Shown here: positions 6,684-16,753 of the stretch, one piece after another | Layout: the number at the start of each line of letters is the position of its first letter | How positions within the stretch are numbered: position 1 is the stretch's first letter | DNA from: Streptomyces albireticuli | Lineage (GTDB): Bacteria; Actinomycetota; Actinomycetes; Streptomycetales; Streptomycetaceae | DNA length: 64,000 bases | Assembly: GCF_021228125.1 (NCBI RefSeq) | Contig: NZ_JAJQQS010000015.1 | Span: 62,001-126,000 of the forward strand | Reading direction: 5' to 3' | Position numbers and translations under genes: made by a program | Notes under the pieces: model-generated | What the model was told of the DNA's origin: nothing | The model's input: only the letters and a program-made list of their open reading frames with translations | Databases searched by the model: none

Positions 6684-9602
6684 GTGGCGGTCAGCAGCGA
6701 CAAGGACCAGGAGACTCCCCGGTTCCTGGTCGGCCGCTCCACCGAACTCGCCTTCCTCGCACGTCACGCCGAGGAGGCGCGCCGGGACGGTGCCCGGGCC
6801 GTCCTCGTCCGCGGCCCGGCCGGGATCGGCCGCACCGCCCTGCTCACCGCCTTCGCCGACCGGCTGACCTCGACGGGCGCCGCCGTCCTGCGCGGCACCG
6901 GCGGTGCGAAGGCCGACGACGGCCGGCCGGTGCTGGGCCAACTGCTCGGGCAGGACCCGCACCTGCTCCCGGAGCCGGCCGCCACCCTTCCCGGCACCGC
7001 GGCCGCCCACGCCGCCGCCTACGCCTTCCACCGCCGCTTCCACCGGCACCTCGCCGGCCTGCTCGCCACCGGCCCGCTCACGCTGATCCTCGACGACGCC
7101 CAGTGGTGCGACGAAGCCTCCCTGCGCAGCGTCGACTTCGTGCTCCGCAGGACCGCCGACCTGCCCCTGCTGGTGCTCTTCGCCCGGCGCACCGAATGCC
7201 ACGGCCCCGGCAACGCCATGCTCGACGAGTTCCTCGCCCAGGGCCGCTGCGCCACCCTGGACCTCGGCCCGCTCACCCCGGCCGACACCGCCAGGATGGC
7301 CGTCCACACCCTCGGCGGCCCGGTCGACGAAACCTTTCTCCGCCACTGCGTGGACGCCGGCGCGGGCAACCCGGACCGGCTCGTACGCCTCCTCGCCGGC
7401 GTCCGCGCGGCCGGACTCGGCCCCGACGCCGCGGGCACCCGCAGGCTGCGCGGCACGTACGACACCGTGCTCGCCGACTCCGTCACCGCCCACCTCGCCG
7501 ACTGCCCCGGCCACGAACGCGCCGTCGCCCAGGCCCTGGCGGTACTCGGCCGGTCCTGCGCCGACCCGCTGGCCGCCCTCTCCGGCGTCACCGGCAGGCG
7601 CCTCACCGCCGCCCTGGACGCCCTGCGCCGCAACGGCGCCGTCGAGGGCCCCCCGAGGGGCACCACCGGCGGTGCCGTGGAGCCCGCCGACCGCCACTCC
7701 GCCGTCACCATGCGGGACGCGGCCCGCGACGCCGTCCTCGCCGAGCTGCCGCCCGCCCGCCTGGAATCCCTGCGCGCCCGCGCCGCCCGCGTCCTCAACG
7801 ACGCCGGCCGCCCCACCTCGGAGATCGCCGACCAGCTCGTCCTCCTCGAGGAGCTCACCGAACCCTGGATGCTCGCCGCCCTGCGCGACGCCGCCGCCGA
7901 GGCCACCGGCCGGGACGGCTCCGGGGCCGCCGTGCGCTACCTGCGCCGCGCCCTCGACGCAGAACTCACCGGCACCCAGCGCCAGGTCGTCCGCATCGAA
8001 CTGGCCCGCGCCTCGGCCCCGGTGGCACCCGCCACCGCGCTGGAACACCTGCGGCACGCCCTCGACGACGCCACCGACCCACGGGACCGGGCGCACATCG
8101 CCGTCGAGTACGGAAGGACCGCCCTCGGCACCCCCGACGCCCCCGAAGCGGTCCACGTCCTCGGCGGCGTCCTCGAAACCCTCCGCACGGACCTCGGCAC
8201 CGGCCCCGCCGACGCGGAGCTGCGCACCTCCGTCGCCGCCGCCCTGCTGATCACCGCCGTCAACGAGAAGGCGGCCATGGCCGAGGCCCGCGAACGGGCC
8301 GACGCCTGGCCCGTACCCCGGGGGGACAACCCGGCCGAGCGTCAGCTGCTCGCCGTCATGAGCGCCCTGGCCGCCTTCGACGGCAGGCCCGCCCGGCAGG
8401 CGGTCGCCCTCGCCCGCCGCGCCCTGAGAGTCGAGGAGCCCGCACCCGTCGGCTGGCGGGTGTTCGGGGCGTCCGTCGTCCTCGGCCTCGCCGACGAGAC
8501 GGACGAGGCCCTGGCCGGGCTCGGCCGCGCCCTCTCCTCCAGCCGGGACCGGTACGAACCGTGGATGCATATGACGGTGCTGGCCGGGCGGTCCGTCGTC
8601 CGCCATTCCGCCGGGGACGTCGCCGGCGCCGCCGCCGACGCCCGCGCCGCCGTCGAGCTCGCCGAGACGACCGACGGCCCCCGCTCGCCCATGCCCTACA
8701 TAGCCCTCGGCACCGCGCTGCTCTCCCAAGGGCAGCTCGACCGCGCCGAGAACATACTCGCCCGCGGCGGGCGCGGCACCGACCGGCAGATCTGGGAGTG
8801 GCACCACTACCTCTACGCCAAGGGCCGGGCCCGGCGCGAACGCGGCGACCTCGCCGGGGCGCTGGAGCTGTGGCAGCGGTGCGGGCGCAGCCTGGAGGAG
8901 GCCGGAGTGACCAACCCCGTGCTCGCCCCCTGGTGGCTTCCCGCCGCGTCCGTCCTCGCCCAGCAGGGCCGCACCGCCGACGCCGCCGCCCTCGTCGAGA
9001 GCGCCCGGGAGCGGGTGCGCCGCTGGGGCACCCCCCGGGGCATCGGCCTCGGCCTGCTGGCCGCCGGCGTCGTCGCCGAGGGCCGGGCCAGGCTGGACCT
9101 GCTCGCCGAGGCCGTCGACGCGCTGGCCGCCTCCCCGGCCCGCCTCGAGCAGGCCAAGGCCCAGTACCAGCTCGGCTACGAACTCCTGCGCCACGAGGAC
9201 ACCCGGGGAGCCCGCCGCCACCTGCGCGGAGCCATCGAACTCGCCACCCGCTGCGGCTACCACATCCTCGGCGGCCTCGCCCGGAAGCTGCTCGTCGCCG
9301 CCGGCGGCCGGATGCCGCAGCTCGCCGCCTCGCCCGTCGACTCGCTCACCGACAGCGAACGCCGCGTCGCCGCGCTCGCCCGGCGCGGAGTCAGCAACAA
9401 GGAGATAGCGGACGCCCTGTTCGTCACCCCCCGCACCGTGGAGATGCACCTGACCAACGTCTACCGCAAGCTCGACGTGCGCGGCCGCGCCGACCTGCCC
9501 CTCTCCCTCGGCACGCCCGGCCCGCTGCGCCCCTACGGCGCGGACGGGCACCACCCGGAGCGGGCGGAACCGCCGGCCGGCGCCCACGCGCCGAGTCACT
9601 AG
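6684..9602 (+). CDS. LAL-family (large LuxR-type) transcriptional regulator 1
   Basis: This is a large ATP-binding LuxR regulator of 972 residues. An N-terminal AAA/NACHT-like ATPase region is followed by a long helical TPR-like middle and a C-terminal LuxR helix-turn-helix (LTDSERRVAALARRGVSNKE, then IADALFVTPRTVEMHLTNVY) near residues 895-955. The Walker A equivalent reads GPAGIGRTALL, so the P-loop lysine is Arg. Walker B is LTLILDDAQWCDE. The GTG at 6684 was chosen because AGAAGGA lies about 7 nt upstream. The next LAL begins 10 nt after the stop, so the three are one transcription unit. Tandem LAL trios regulate polyene clusters (nystatin, amphotericin), which fits the cholesterol oxidase and thioesterase downstream. 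Confidence 0.92.
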   Translation: MAVSSDKDQETPRFLVGRSTELAFLARHAEEARRDGARAVLVRGPAGIGRTALLTAFADRLTSTGAAVLRGTGGAKADDGRPVLGQLLGQDPHLLPEPAATLPGTAAAHAAAYAFHRRFHRHLAGLLATGPLTLILDDAQWCDEASLRSVDFVLRRTADLPLLVLFARRTECHGPGNAMLDEFLAQGRCATLDLGPLTPADTARMAVHTLGGPVDETFLRHCVDAGAGNPDRLVRLLAGVRAAGLGPDAAGTRRLRGTYDTVLADSVTAHLADCPGHERAVAQALAVLGRSCADPLAALSGVTGRRLTAALDALRRNGAVEGPPRGTTGGAVEPADRHSAVTMRDAARDAVLAELPPARLESLRARAARVLNDAGRPTSEIADQLVLLEELTEPWMLAALRDAAAEATGRDGSGAAVRYLRRALDAELTGTQRQVVRIELARASAPVAPATALEHLRHALDDATDPRDRAHIAVEYGRTALGTPDAPEAVHVLGGVLETLRTDLGTGPADAELRTSVAAALLITAVNEKAAMAEARERADAWPVPRGDNPAERQLLAVMSALAAFDGRPARQAVALARRALRVEEPAPVGWRVFGASVVLGLADETDEALAGLGRALSSSRDRYEPWMHMTVLAGRSVVRHSAGDVAGAAADARAAVELAETTDGPRSPMPYIALGTALLSQGQLDRAENILARGGRGTDRQIWEWHHYLYAKGRARRERGDLAGALELWQRCGRSLEEAGVTNPVLAPWWLPAASVLAQQGRTADAAALVESARERVRRWGTPRGIGLGLLAAGVVAEGRARLDLLAEAVDALAASPARLEQAKAQYQLGYELLRHEDTRGARRHLRGAIELATRCGYHILGGLARKLLVAAGGRMPQLAASPVDSLTDSERRVAALARRGVSNKEIADALFVTPRTVEMHLTNVYRKLDVRGRADLPLSLGTPGPLRPYGADGHHPERAEPPAGAHAPSH

Positions 9603-9612
9603 GGAGCGGCCC

Positions 9613-12411
9613 ATGACGCACTGGAGAGCCGGCCGGGCCGGCGGGGCCGGATCCTGGCCCACGGTCGACGGACACCTCAGCGGGGCACCGCCGCTCGTGG
9701 AACGGGAGTACGAGGAGAAGCTGCTGCGCACCCTGGTGGACGGCCTCGGCGCCGGCCGCTCCGCCACCGTCGCCGTGCACGGGGCACCCGGGGTCGGCCG
9801 CAGCGCCCTCCTCGACCGCGCGGTCGCCTTCGCGACCCGTTCCGGCGTCGCCTCGGCCACCGCCCACGCCTCCTGGGAGGAGTCCGGACTCCGCCTCGGC
9901 GTCGCCGGCCAGCTGCTGGCCTGCGTCGCCCCCGGCACCGACCCGTCCTGGCACACGGCCCGGCAGGGCGCCGGCGACACCCTGGAACTGTGCCGCCTCT
10001 TCCTCGCCGCCGCCCGGAAACGGCCCCTGCTCCTCGCCGTCGACGACGCCCAATGGGCCGACCGGGAGTCCTGGGACGTGCTGCGGGCACTGGCCCGCCG
10101 GCTGTCCGGCGCGCCCGTACTGCTGCTGACCACCCACGGCGTCTCCCTCGGCCCCGACGACCGCACCGAGCTGTGCTCCCTCGCCGACGAGCGCGCAGTC
10201 ACCGCGCACACCCTCACCCTCGCCCCGCTCTCCGCCGAAGGCGTCGGCGAGGTACTGCGCGGGGCCTACGGGCGGCCCGTCGACCCGGAGTTCAGCCGGG
10301 TGGCCGCCCACGCCATGGACGGCAGACCGGCCGTCCTGCGCGCGGTCATCCGCAAGTTCTCCCGCCAGGGCTGGGAACCCGGCCCCGGCCACCTCGCGCA
10401 GCTCGCCGAGACCGCCGCCGAGAGCGTCGGCAACCGCGCCGCCCGGACCTGCGCCACCCTGCCCGCCGAACTCCAGGACGTCCTGCGCGCGGTCGCCGTG
10501 TGCGGCACCGACGGCACCCCCGGGATGATCGCCGCGCTGGCCGAACCCCGCGCGTACGGCACGGCCCACGCCCTGCGCCTGCTGGCCACGACCGGCCTGC
10601 TGACCGACGACGACCCGCCCGCCTTCCGCGAACCGAGGGCCGCCGAGGCGGTGCTCGCCGGCATCGGCGCCGAACGCCGCGAGGAGATCTACGCCCGCGC
10701 CGCCGAACGGGCCCACCGGGAAGCGCTCCCCGACGCGGCGGTCGCCCGGCTGCTGCTCGCCGCCCGGATCATCGGCTCCGCCTGGGCCGTGGACGTCCTG
10801 CGCCGGGAGGCCGCCCGCCGCCGCGCCGCCCGCGACCTGGCCGGCGCGGTCCGGCTGCTCCAGCGCGCCCTGCGCGAACCCATCACCCCGGCACTGCGCG
10901 TGAAGGTCCTCATCGAGCTGAGCGCCGTCGCCCTCCCCACCGCGCCCGACGCCGCCGACCGGCACCTGCGCCGCGCCCTGCTCACCCAGGCCGACGCCAC
11001 GGCCGGCCCGTCCTGGGTGCACGCCGCCGAACTCCTCGTCGCCCGCGGCGACGTCGTCTCCGCGCAGCCGCTCATCGCCCACGCCCTGGACCGCGGCGAC
11101 CTCGACCCCCGGGACCGGTCCGCCCTCCGCGCCCTGTACTGGCTCGCCGAACACAGCCAGCAGGGCGCCGCCTACGCGCTGGACCGGCCCTCCACACCCG
11201 ACCTGACCGAGGCCCCCGCCGAACCCGCCGAAGCGGGCGTCGTCGCCTGGCGGCTGGCCCTGCAGGGCCAGGACATCGCCCGCGCCCGCGCGCTCGCCCG
11301 CACCGCCCTCACCCCGGCGGCCCGCGACACCACCCCCCTCACCTGCCAGCTCGCCGCCTGCCACGCCCTCGTCCTCAGCGACGACTTCACCGAGGCACGG
11401 GCCGGGCTCGCCGCCGTCCTCGTCCGGGCCGAGAGCGCCGGAGCCCAGCAGATCGCCGGCCTCGCCCTGCTCGTCGAGGCGCTCGCCGAGCTGCACCAGG
11501 GCCGCACCGAGGCGGCCTCCGCCGCCATCGACCGCGCCCAGGAGGCCATGCCGCCGCACTGCTGGCACCCCCTGATGGCCCCCGGCCTCGTCGGCCTCAA
11601 GACCTTCGTCTACCTGGAGCGCGGCGACCTCACCGCCGCCGAGCGGTCCGTGCGGCTGGCCCGGCCCACCGGCGCCGAGGACGGCCTGGCCTGGGCGTAC
11701 CTGCTGTACGCCCGGGGCCTGCTGCGGCTGGCCGGTGACCGGCCCGAGGAAGCCCGCGCCGACCTGCTGGAGTGCGGCCGGGTCCTGCTCGCCCGCCGGG
11801 TGGCCAACCCCGCCCTGCTGCCCTGGCGCTCGGCCGCCGCCTACGCCCAGGGCCCGGACCCCGACCACGGCTGCCTCCCCGAGCCGGCGGCCGAGGAACG
11901 CCGCCTCGCCCTGGCCTGGGGCGCGCCCAGCGCCGTACGCCGGGCCCTGCTCGCGGCCGGCGGCCGGACACCCCGGTCCGTGCCCGCGCTGCCGCCGGCC
12001 GACGCCCCCGCGACCTGGCAGTACCGGCAGGCCCTCGTGGCCCTCGGCACCGCGCCGCTCGCCGGGCCCGCCGGCACCGCCACCGTCCCCGCCCTGCTCG
12101 CCGCCACCGGTAAGGGAAAGCCCGCCCGCGACGGCGCGAACACCGGCACCCGGGCCCCCCGCAGGGCACCCGCCGCCCGGCCCGCCCCGGGCGCCACCCG
12201 CGCCCCGGCCTCGGGCGGGCTGACCGGGGCCGAGCTCCGGGTGGCCGACCTCGCCGCACACGGCATGGCCAACCGCGCCATCGCCGCCGAGCTCTCGGTG
12301 ACCCTGCGCACCGTCGAGCTCCATCTGACCAAGGCCTACCGAAAATTGGGCATCTCAGGGCGCTCGGAGCTGGCCGACGCGCTGGGGCAGCTACGGAGGA
12401 ACACCCCATGA
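9613..12411 (+). CDS. LAL-family transcriptional regulator 2
   Basis: This is a 932-residue protein of the same architecture as its neighbours. The Walker A equivalent GAPGVGRSALL near residue 57 again has Arg in place of Lys. Walker B is LLLAVDDAQWADRE near residue 142. A TPR-like helical middle follows. The C-terminal LuxR helix-turn-helix (TGAELRVADLAAHGMANRA, IAAELSVTLRTVELHLTKAY) lies near residues 865-925. Its stop overlaps the next start as ATGA, so translation is probably coupled. It is divergent enough from the first copy to suggest an old duplication. Confidence 0.92.
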   Translation: MTHWRAGRAGGAGSWPTVDGHLSGAPPLVEREYEEKLLRTLVDGLGAGRSATVAVHGAPGVGRSALLDRAVAFATRSGVASATAHASWEESGLRLGVAGQLLACVAPGTDPSWHTARQGAGDTLELCRLFLAAARKRPLLLAVDDAQWADRESWDVLRALARRLSGAPVLLLTTHGVSLGPDDRTELCSLADERAVTAHTLTLAPLSAEGVGEVLRGAYGRPVDPEFSRVAAHAMDGRPAVLRAVIRKFSRQGWEPGPGHLAQLAETAAESVGNRAARTCATLPAELQDVLRAVAVCGTDGTPGMIAALAEPRAYGTAHALRLLATTGLLTDDDPPAFREPRAAEAVLAGIGAERREEIYARAAERAHREALPDAAVARLLLAARIIGSAWAVDVLRREAARRRAARDLAGAVRLLQRALREPITPALRVKVLIELSAVALPTAPDAADRHLRRALLTQADATAGPSWVHAAELLVARGDVVSAQPLIAHALDRGDLDPRDRSALRALYWLAEHSQQGAAYALDRPSTPDLTEAPAEPAEAGVVAWRLALQGQDIARARALARTALTPAARDTTPLTCQLAACHALVLSDDFTEARAGLAAVLVRAESAGAQQIAGLALLVEALAELHQGRTEAASAAIDRAQEAMPPHCWHPLMAPGLVGLKTFVYLERGDLTAAERSVRLARPTGAEDGLAWAYLLYARGLLRLAGDRPEEARADLLECGRVLLARRVANPALLPWRSAAAYAQGPDPDHGCLPEPAAEERRLALAWGAPSAVRRALLAAGGRTPRSVPALPPADAPATWQYRQALVALGTAPLAGPAGTATVPALLAATGKGKPARDGANTGTRAPRRAPAARPAPGATRAPASGGLTGAELRVADLAAHGMANRAIAAELSVTLRTVELHLTKAYRKLGISGRSELADALGQLRRNTP

Positions 12412-15257
12412 CCCCCCTGCTCGACCGGCAGCGTGAACTCGACCTGATCTCCGAGGCGCTGGAGGCCGCCGAAGGGGCGAGCGGCTCCCTGCTCGTCGTC
12501 ACCGGTGGCCTCGGCACCGGCAAGACCACCCTGCTGCGCGCCCTGCGGCCGCTGGCCGAACAGCGCGGCACCCAGGTCCTCAGCGCCAGCGCCGCCCTCC
12601 TGGAACAGGACTTCGCCTTCGGCGTCGTCGGCCAGCTCCTCGAACCCCTGCTGCCCGACACCTCCTTCGAACCCGCGGCCGACGCCCCGGAACCGGCCCG
12701 CGACCCGGCCCCGGCCACCGCCCCGGAACCGCACGGCGAACTCCTCGCCCTGGCCGCCGACCACGCCTCCCGCACCCCCCTGCTGCTGCTCGTCGACGAC
12801 CTCCAGTGGGCCGACGCCCCCTCCCTGCGCTGGCTCGGCCACCTCGCCAAGCGGATAGCCCACCTGCGCATCACCGCCGTCGTCGCGCTGCGCGAGGGCG
12901 ACCCCCGGGGCGAGGAACCACGCGTCCACGAGATCACCGACCGGGCCGCCCGCGTCCTGCGCCCCGACCCCCTCTCGCCGCAGAGCACGGCCGAGCTCGT
13001 GGCCGCCCGCTTCGGACGCCCCGCCGACCCCGCCTACCTGACCGCCTGTCACGAGATCGGCGCCGGCAACCCGCTGTTCCTCACCGCCGCCCTCGACGCC
13101 CTCGCCGGCACCGGAGCACCGGACGCCGAGCGCGCCCACACCGTCCGCACCACCCCGCTGCCCTCCCTGCGCGAACGGTTCCTCGCCGCCCTGCGCACCC
13201 AGCCCGCCCCCGTCCAGGCCATGGCCAAGGCGCTGGCCGTCCTCGACGGACACACCGACCTGGAGCTGGCCGGACGGCTCGCGGGCCTGGACGGCACCGG
13301 CCGCGACGCCGCGATCCGCTCCCTGCGCCGGCTCGGGCTGCTCGCCCCGGCCGACGGGCCCCGCTTCGTCCACCGGGCCGTACGGGAAGCCGTCGAGGAC
13401 GCGATGACCTCCGCGGAACACGAGGACAGCCACATCTACGCGGCCCTCCTGCTGCACGGCGCGGGCCACCCCGCCGAACAAGCCGCCGCCCAGCTCCTGG
13501 AGGCGACCTCCTGCCAGGACGGCTGGGCCATCGAGGTACTGCGCTCCGCCGCCACCGCCGCGATGCGCCGCGGCGCCCCCGAGGACGCCGCCCGCTATCT
13601 GCGCCGGGCCCTGCTGGGCAGCACCCCCGCCGGACCGGACCGGGCCGCCCTCCTCGTCGACCTCGCCACCGTCGAGCGGGCCTTCGACCCGCCCGCCGCC
13701 ATCCGCCACATCTCCCAGGCCCTGCTGCTCATCCCGACCGCCACCCAGCGGGCCAAGGCCGCCGCCCGCATTCCCCCCTCCCAGCTCGGCGGCTGCCCGC
13801 CGCCCTCCGTCGACGTGGTCTGCAAGGTCGCCGGCGAACTCGGCGACGCCACACTGATCGCCGGCGAGGACCGCGAACTGGCCCTGCGCCTGGAGGCCCG
13901 GCTGCGCCACATCGCGGTCGCCGGCCCCGGCCGGCTCCTCACCTGCGCCGACCGGCTGCGCGCCCTCGGCCCCACACCCCCGCTGGGCACCGCCGCCGAG
14001 CGCGAGCTCGTCACCGTCCTGCTGCACGGCGCCACCATGACCCAGAGCATGTCGGCCGCCGAGGTCGGGCCGCTCGCCAACCGCGTCCTGCAGTACGAGC
14101 CCGCCACCCCGGACCACGTCTACTCCGCCCTGCCCCTGCTGCCCCACATCCTCATCGCCGCCGACTCCGTCGAGATCATCGGCCCCTGGCTGCGCACCGC
14201 GCAGGACCGGGCCCGCCGGGAGAACGCCGTCGTGGCCCAGGGCGTCATCGGCATCGAACTCACCCAGGTGCTGCTGGCCCAGGGCCGCCTGGAGGAGGCC
14301 CGCGCCCAGGCCGCCGAGGCACTCGCCCTCGGCGTCACCGGCTGGGCGACCCTCCAGTCGATGATCGGCATCGTGCTCGTCGCCATCGAGAGCCGCGACG
14401 CCGAACTGACCCGCCGGCTCCTGGAGTACCGCCGCGAGGGCGCCTCCCACGGCCACCAGCCCTCCAGCCTCCAACTGCTGCGCGGCTCCATGGCCGCGGC
14501 CGTAGGCGACCTGCCCACCGCCCTGGAGTACTTCCTCGACTGGGGGCGCGCCGCCGAGCGCGCCGACTGGCGCAACCCCGCCGTCTTCCCCTGGCGGGCC
14601 TGGGCGGCCGGCCTCCACTACCGCATGGGGCACGCCGCCCAGGCCCAGGAACTCATGGAGGAGGAGTGGGCGCGGGCCCGCGCCTGGGGGACACCCGTGG
14701 CGATCGGCCGCGCCCTGCGGATGCGGGGCGCCGTCACCGAGGGGGAGCGGGGCCTCGAACTGCTGCGGGAGTCCCTGGACGTCCTGGAGGGCTCCGTCAA
14801 CGGCATGGAGCGGGCCCGTACCTCCGTACTCCTCGGCCGGCGGCTGCGCGCGGCCGGCCGGGCCGACGCCGAGACCCAGCTGCGCCGCGGCCGGGAGCAG
14901 GCGCTCGCGTCCGGCGTGCCCTGGCTCGCCGACCGGGCCGCGCGGGAGCTCCAGGCCATGGCCCGCCGGGCCAGCCCCCTGGACGTGGAGGCGCTCACCC
15001 GCACCGAGCGCAGGGTCGCCGGGCTCGCCGCGCACGGCGTCTCCAACCGGGACATCGCCGAACGGCTCGACGTCAGCTCACGGGCCGTCGAGAAGCACCT
15101 GACACACGCCTACCGGAAGCTCAACGTCAGCGGCCGGGCCGAACTCGTGGGCCTGGCCCACCTGCTGCCCGACGGCACCGCGGACGCCACCCGTACCGCA
15201 GTGCGGCGCACCGCGGCGAACCGTACCGAACCGAAGCACCGCGGTACCCCCGGGTAG
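12408..15257 (+). CDS. LAL-family transcriptional regulator 3
   Basis: This is a 949-residue LAL protein with an intact Walker A (TGGLGTGKTTLLRAL) near residue 30 and Walker B LLLLVDDLQWADAPSL near residue 125. The C-terminal LuxR helix-turn-helix is TRTERRVAGLAAHGVSNRD followed by IAERLDVSSRAVEKHLTHAY, near residues 860-920. A Thr/Arg-rich tail of about 25 residues ends the protein. It is the only one of the trio with a canonical P-loop lysine. The start overlaps the preceding stop and is preceded by GGAGGAA. The likely role is a pathway-specific activator with its two relatives. Confidence 0.93.
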   Translation: MTPLLDRQRELDLISEALEAAEGASGSLLVVTGGLGTGKTTLLRALRPLAEQRGTQVLSASAALLEQDFAFGVVGQLLEPLLPDTSFEPAADAPEPARDPAPATAPEPHGELLALAADHASRTPLLLLVDDLQWADAPSLRWLGHLAKRIAHLRITAVVALREGDPRGEEPRVHEITDRAARVLRPDPLSPQSTAELVAARFGRPADPAYLTACHEIGAGNPLFLTAALDALAGTGAPDAERAHTVRTTPLPSLRERFLAALRTQPAPVQAMAKALAVLDGHTDLELAGRLAGLDGTGRDAAIRSLRRLGLLAPADGPRFVHRAVREAVEDAMTSAEHEDSHIYAALLLHGAGHPAEQAAAQLLEATSCQDGWAIEVLRSAATAAMRRGAPEDAARYLRRALLGSTPAGPDRAALLVDLATVERAFDPPAAIRHISQALLLIPTATQRAKAAARIPPSQLGGCPPPSVDVVCKVAGELGDATLIAGEDRELALRLEARLRHIAVAGPGRLLTCADRLRALGPTPPLGTAAERELVTVLLHGATMTQSMSAAEVGPLANRVLQYEPATPDHVYSALPLLPHILIAADSVEIIGPWLRTAQDRARRENAVVAQGVIGIELTQVLLAQGRLEEARAQAAEALALGVTGWATLQSMIGIVLVAIESRDAELTRRLLEYRREGASHGHQPSSLQLLRGSMAAAVGDLPTALEYFLDWGRAAERADWRNPAVFPWRAWAAGLHYRMGHAAQAQELMEEEWARARAWGTPVAIGRALRMRGAVTEGERGLELLRESLDVLEGSVNGMERARTSVLLGRRLRAAGRADAETQLRRGREQALASGVPWLADRAARELQAMARRASPLDVEALTRTERRVAGLAAHGVSNRDIAERLDVSSRAVEKHLTHAYRKLNVSGRAELVGLAHLLPDGTADATRTAVRRTAANRTEPKHRGTPG

Positions 15258-15398
15258 CCGTACCGGCGGGCCGCCCCACAGGGTTAAAGCACCGGGGAAT
15301 GATTTCGTTGACAGCGTTCCGGAGCTCTGCATACCGTCCTCGAGAAAGTGCCGAAGGCGTCGAAGACGGGGCCATCCCAGGGAAATGCCTCGCACTGA

Positions 15399-15440
15399 GA
15401 GAAAACAGCCGAGAGAAAACAGCCGGGAGAAAACAGCTGA
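15399..15440. repeat. Three 14-bp direct repeats upstream of the P450 gene
   Basis: The unit GAGAAAACAGCCGA occurs three times in exact 14-nt phase, with differences only in the last bases. It ends just before the in-frame ATG at 15442. The repeat is AT-rich for this genome and could be a regulator binding array, or part of the coding sequence if translation starts at 15385. Confidence 0.85.
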
Positions 15441-15459
15441 CATGGGAAGGCGGGCGGAG

Positions 15460-16656
15460 ATGACCGGGACAGCACCGGCGGTTTTCCCGACCGCCGGCGA
15501 AAACCCCTTCGACCCGTCGGCGGCGATACGCACTCCACGGGAAAGCGAACCCCTCACCCGTGTGGCGTTCGCCGACGGGCACCCCGGCTGGCTGGTCACC
15601 GGGCATTCCACCGCCCGCGCCGTGTTATCCGACTCCCGCTTCACCGCCCGGGGCGGACCGGACCACCCCCCGGTGCCGCGGGCGCCGGTCCTGGAGGAGC
15701 CCCCGGCGGCCCCCGCCGGAACGCCCGTCCCGCCCGGCGCCCCCGGAAACCGGCGCTACCGCGAGCTGCTCACCGCCCAGTTCACCGAAGAACGCCTGCG
15801 CCTCCTGACCGAGCGGACCGAGCGCATCGTCGAGGAGCGGCTGGACGCCATGGAGCGCGTCGGCCCGCCGGCCGACCTCTTCGAGCACTTCGCGCTCCCG
15901 GTCTCCTCCCTCGTCCTCTGCGAGACGCTCGGCGTGCCCGACGCGGACCGGGAGCGGTTCCGGCACGACACCGAGGTGTGGAGCGGCCACGGCGCCTCCA
16001 CCGAGGAGGTCACGGCGGCCTTCGCCGACCTCGGCGCCCACCTCCACGGAATGGTCCTCCGCAAGCGGGCCGAGCCCGGCGACGACGTCCTCAGCGGCCT
16101 GGCCCACGGCGAGGGCGGCCTCACCGACGAGGAACTCACCTCGCTCGCCCTCCTCCTGATCGTCGCAGGCCACGGGACGACCGCCGACCAGCTCGCGCTC
16201 GGCGTCCTCGCGCTCCTCCGGGACCCCGCACAGCTCGCCGCGCTGCGCGCCGACCCCTCGCTGACCGCAAGCGCGGTGGAGGAACTGCTGCGCTACGCCG
16301 GCGTGGTCCACCACGGCCCCACCCGCGCCGCCCTGGAGGACGTCGAGATCGACGGCGTGCTCGTGAAGAAGGGCGAGATCGTGACGGTGTCGCTGGCCGC
16401 GGCCAACCGCGACCCCGCCCGCTACACCGACCCCGACGCCCTCGACGTCACCCGGCGGGCCACGGACCACCTCGGCTTCGGCCACGGCCTCCACCGGTGC
16501 CTCGGCCGGCAGCTCGCCCGGGTCGAACTGCGCGTGGGCATCGACGCGATGCTGCGCCGCTTCCCCGGCCTGCGCCCGGCCGTCCCGGCGGACGGGACCC
16601 CGCCGCGGCACGGCACGCGGGCCCACGGCGTCCACCGGATGCCGGTCGCCTGGTAG
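15460..16656 (+). CDS. Cytochrome P450 (ChoP-like)
   Basis: This is a soluble bacterial P450 monooxygenase of 398 residues. The I-helix oxygen-activation motif LIVAGHGTTADQ lies near residue 230, the K-helix EELLR near 270, and the heme-binding loop FGHGLHRCLG, with the thiolate Cys, near 345. The start was set at ATG 15460; in-frame ATGs at 15442 and 15385 are also possible. It lies 97 nt before a cholesterol oxidase gene, the choP-choA arrangement described for Streptomyces sp. SA-COO. A TTA leucine codon at 15625-15627 makes it a likely bldA (leucyl-tRNA-UUA) target. No ferredoxin gene is adjacent. Confidence 0.93.
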   Translation: MTGTAPAVFPTAGENPFDPSAAIRTPRESEPLTRVAFADGHPGWLVTGHSTARAVLSDSRFTARGGPDHPPVPRAPVLEEPPAAPAGTPVPPGAPGNRRYRELLTAQFTEERLRLLTERTERIVEERLDAMERVGPPADLFEHFALPVSSLVLCETLGVPDADRERFRHDTEVWSGHGASTEEVTAAFADLGAHLHGMVLRKRAEPGDDVLSGLAHGEGGLTDEELTSLALLLIVAGHGTTADQLALGVLALLRDPAQLAALRADPSLTASAVEELLRYAGVVHHGPTRAALEDVEIDGVLVKKGEIVTVSLAAANRDPARYTDPDALDVTRRATDHLGFGHGLHRCLGRQLARVELRVGIDAMLRRFPGLRPAVPADGTPPRHGTRAHGVHRMPVAW

Positions 16657-16753
16657 GCCGGGCCCGCCCGGTCGCCGCGCGCACCACCCCCACAGACCAC
16701 CCACGGTTCGATAAGCACTTCCGTAATTGTTCGAAAGGTCAGGTATCACCAGC

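Noticed and set aside
6567..10217. Long minus-strand open frames opposite the LAL genes
   Set aside because: They have only low-complexity Gly/Ala/Arg sequence, while the + strand has clear ATPase and LuxR motifs.
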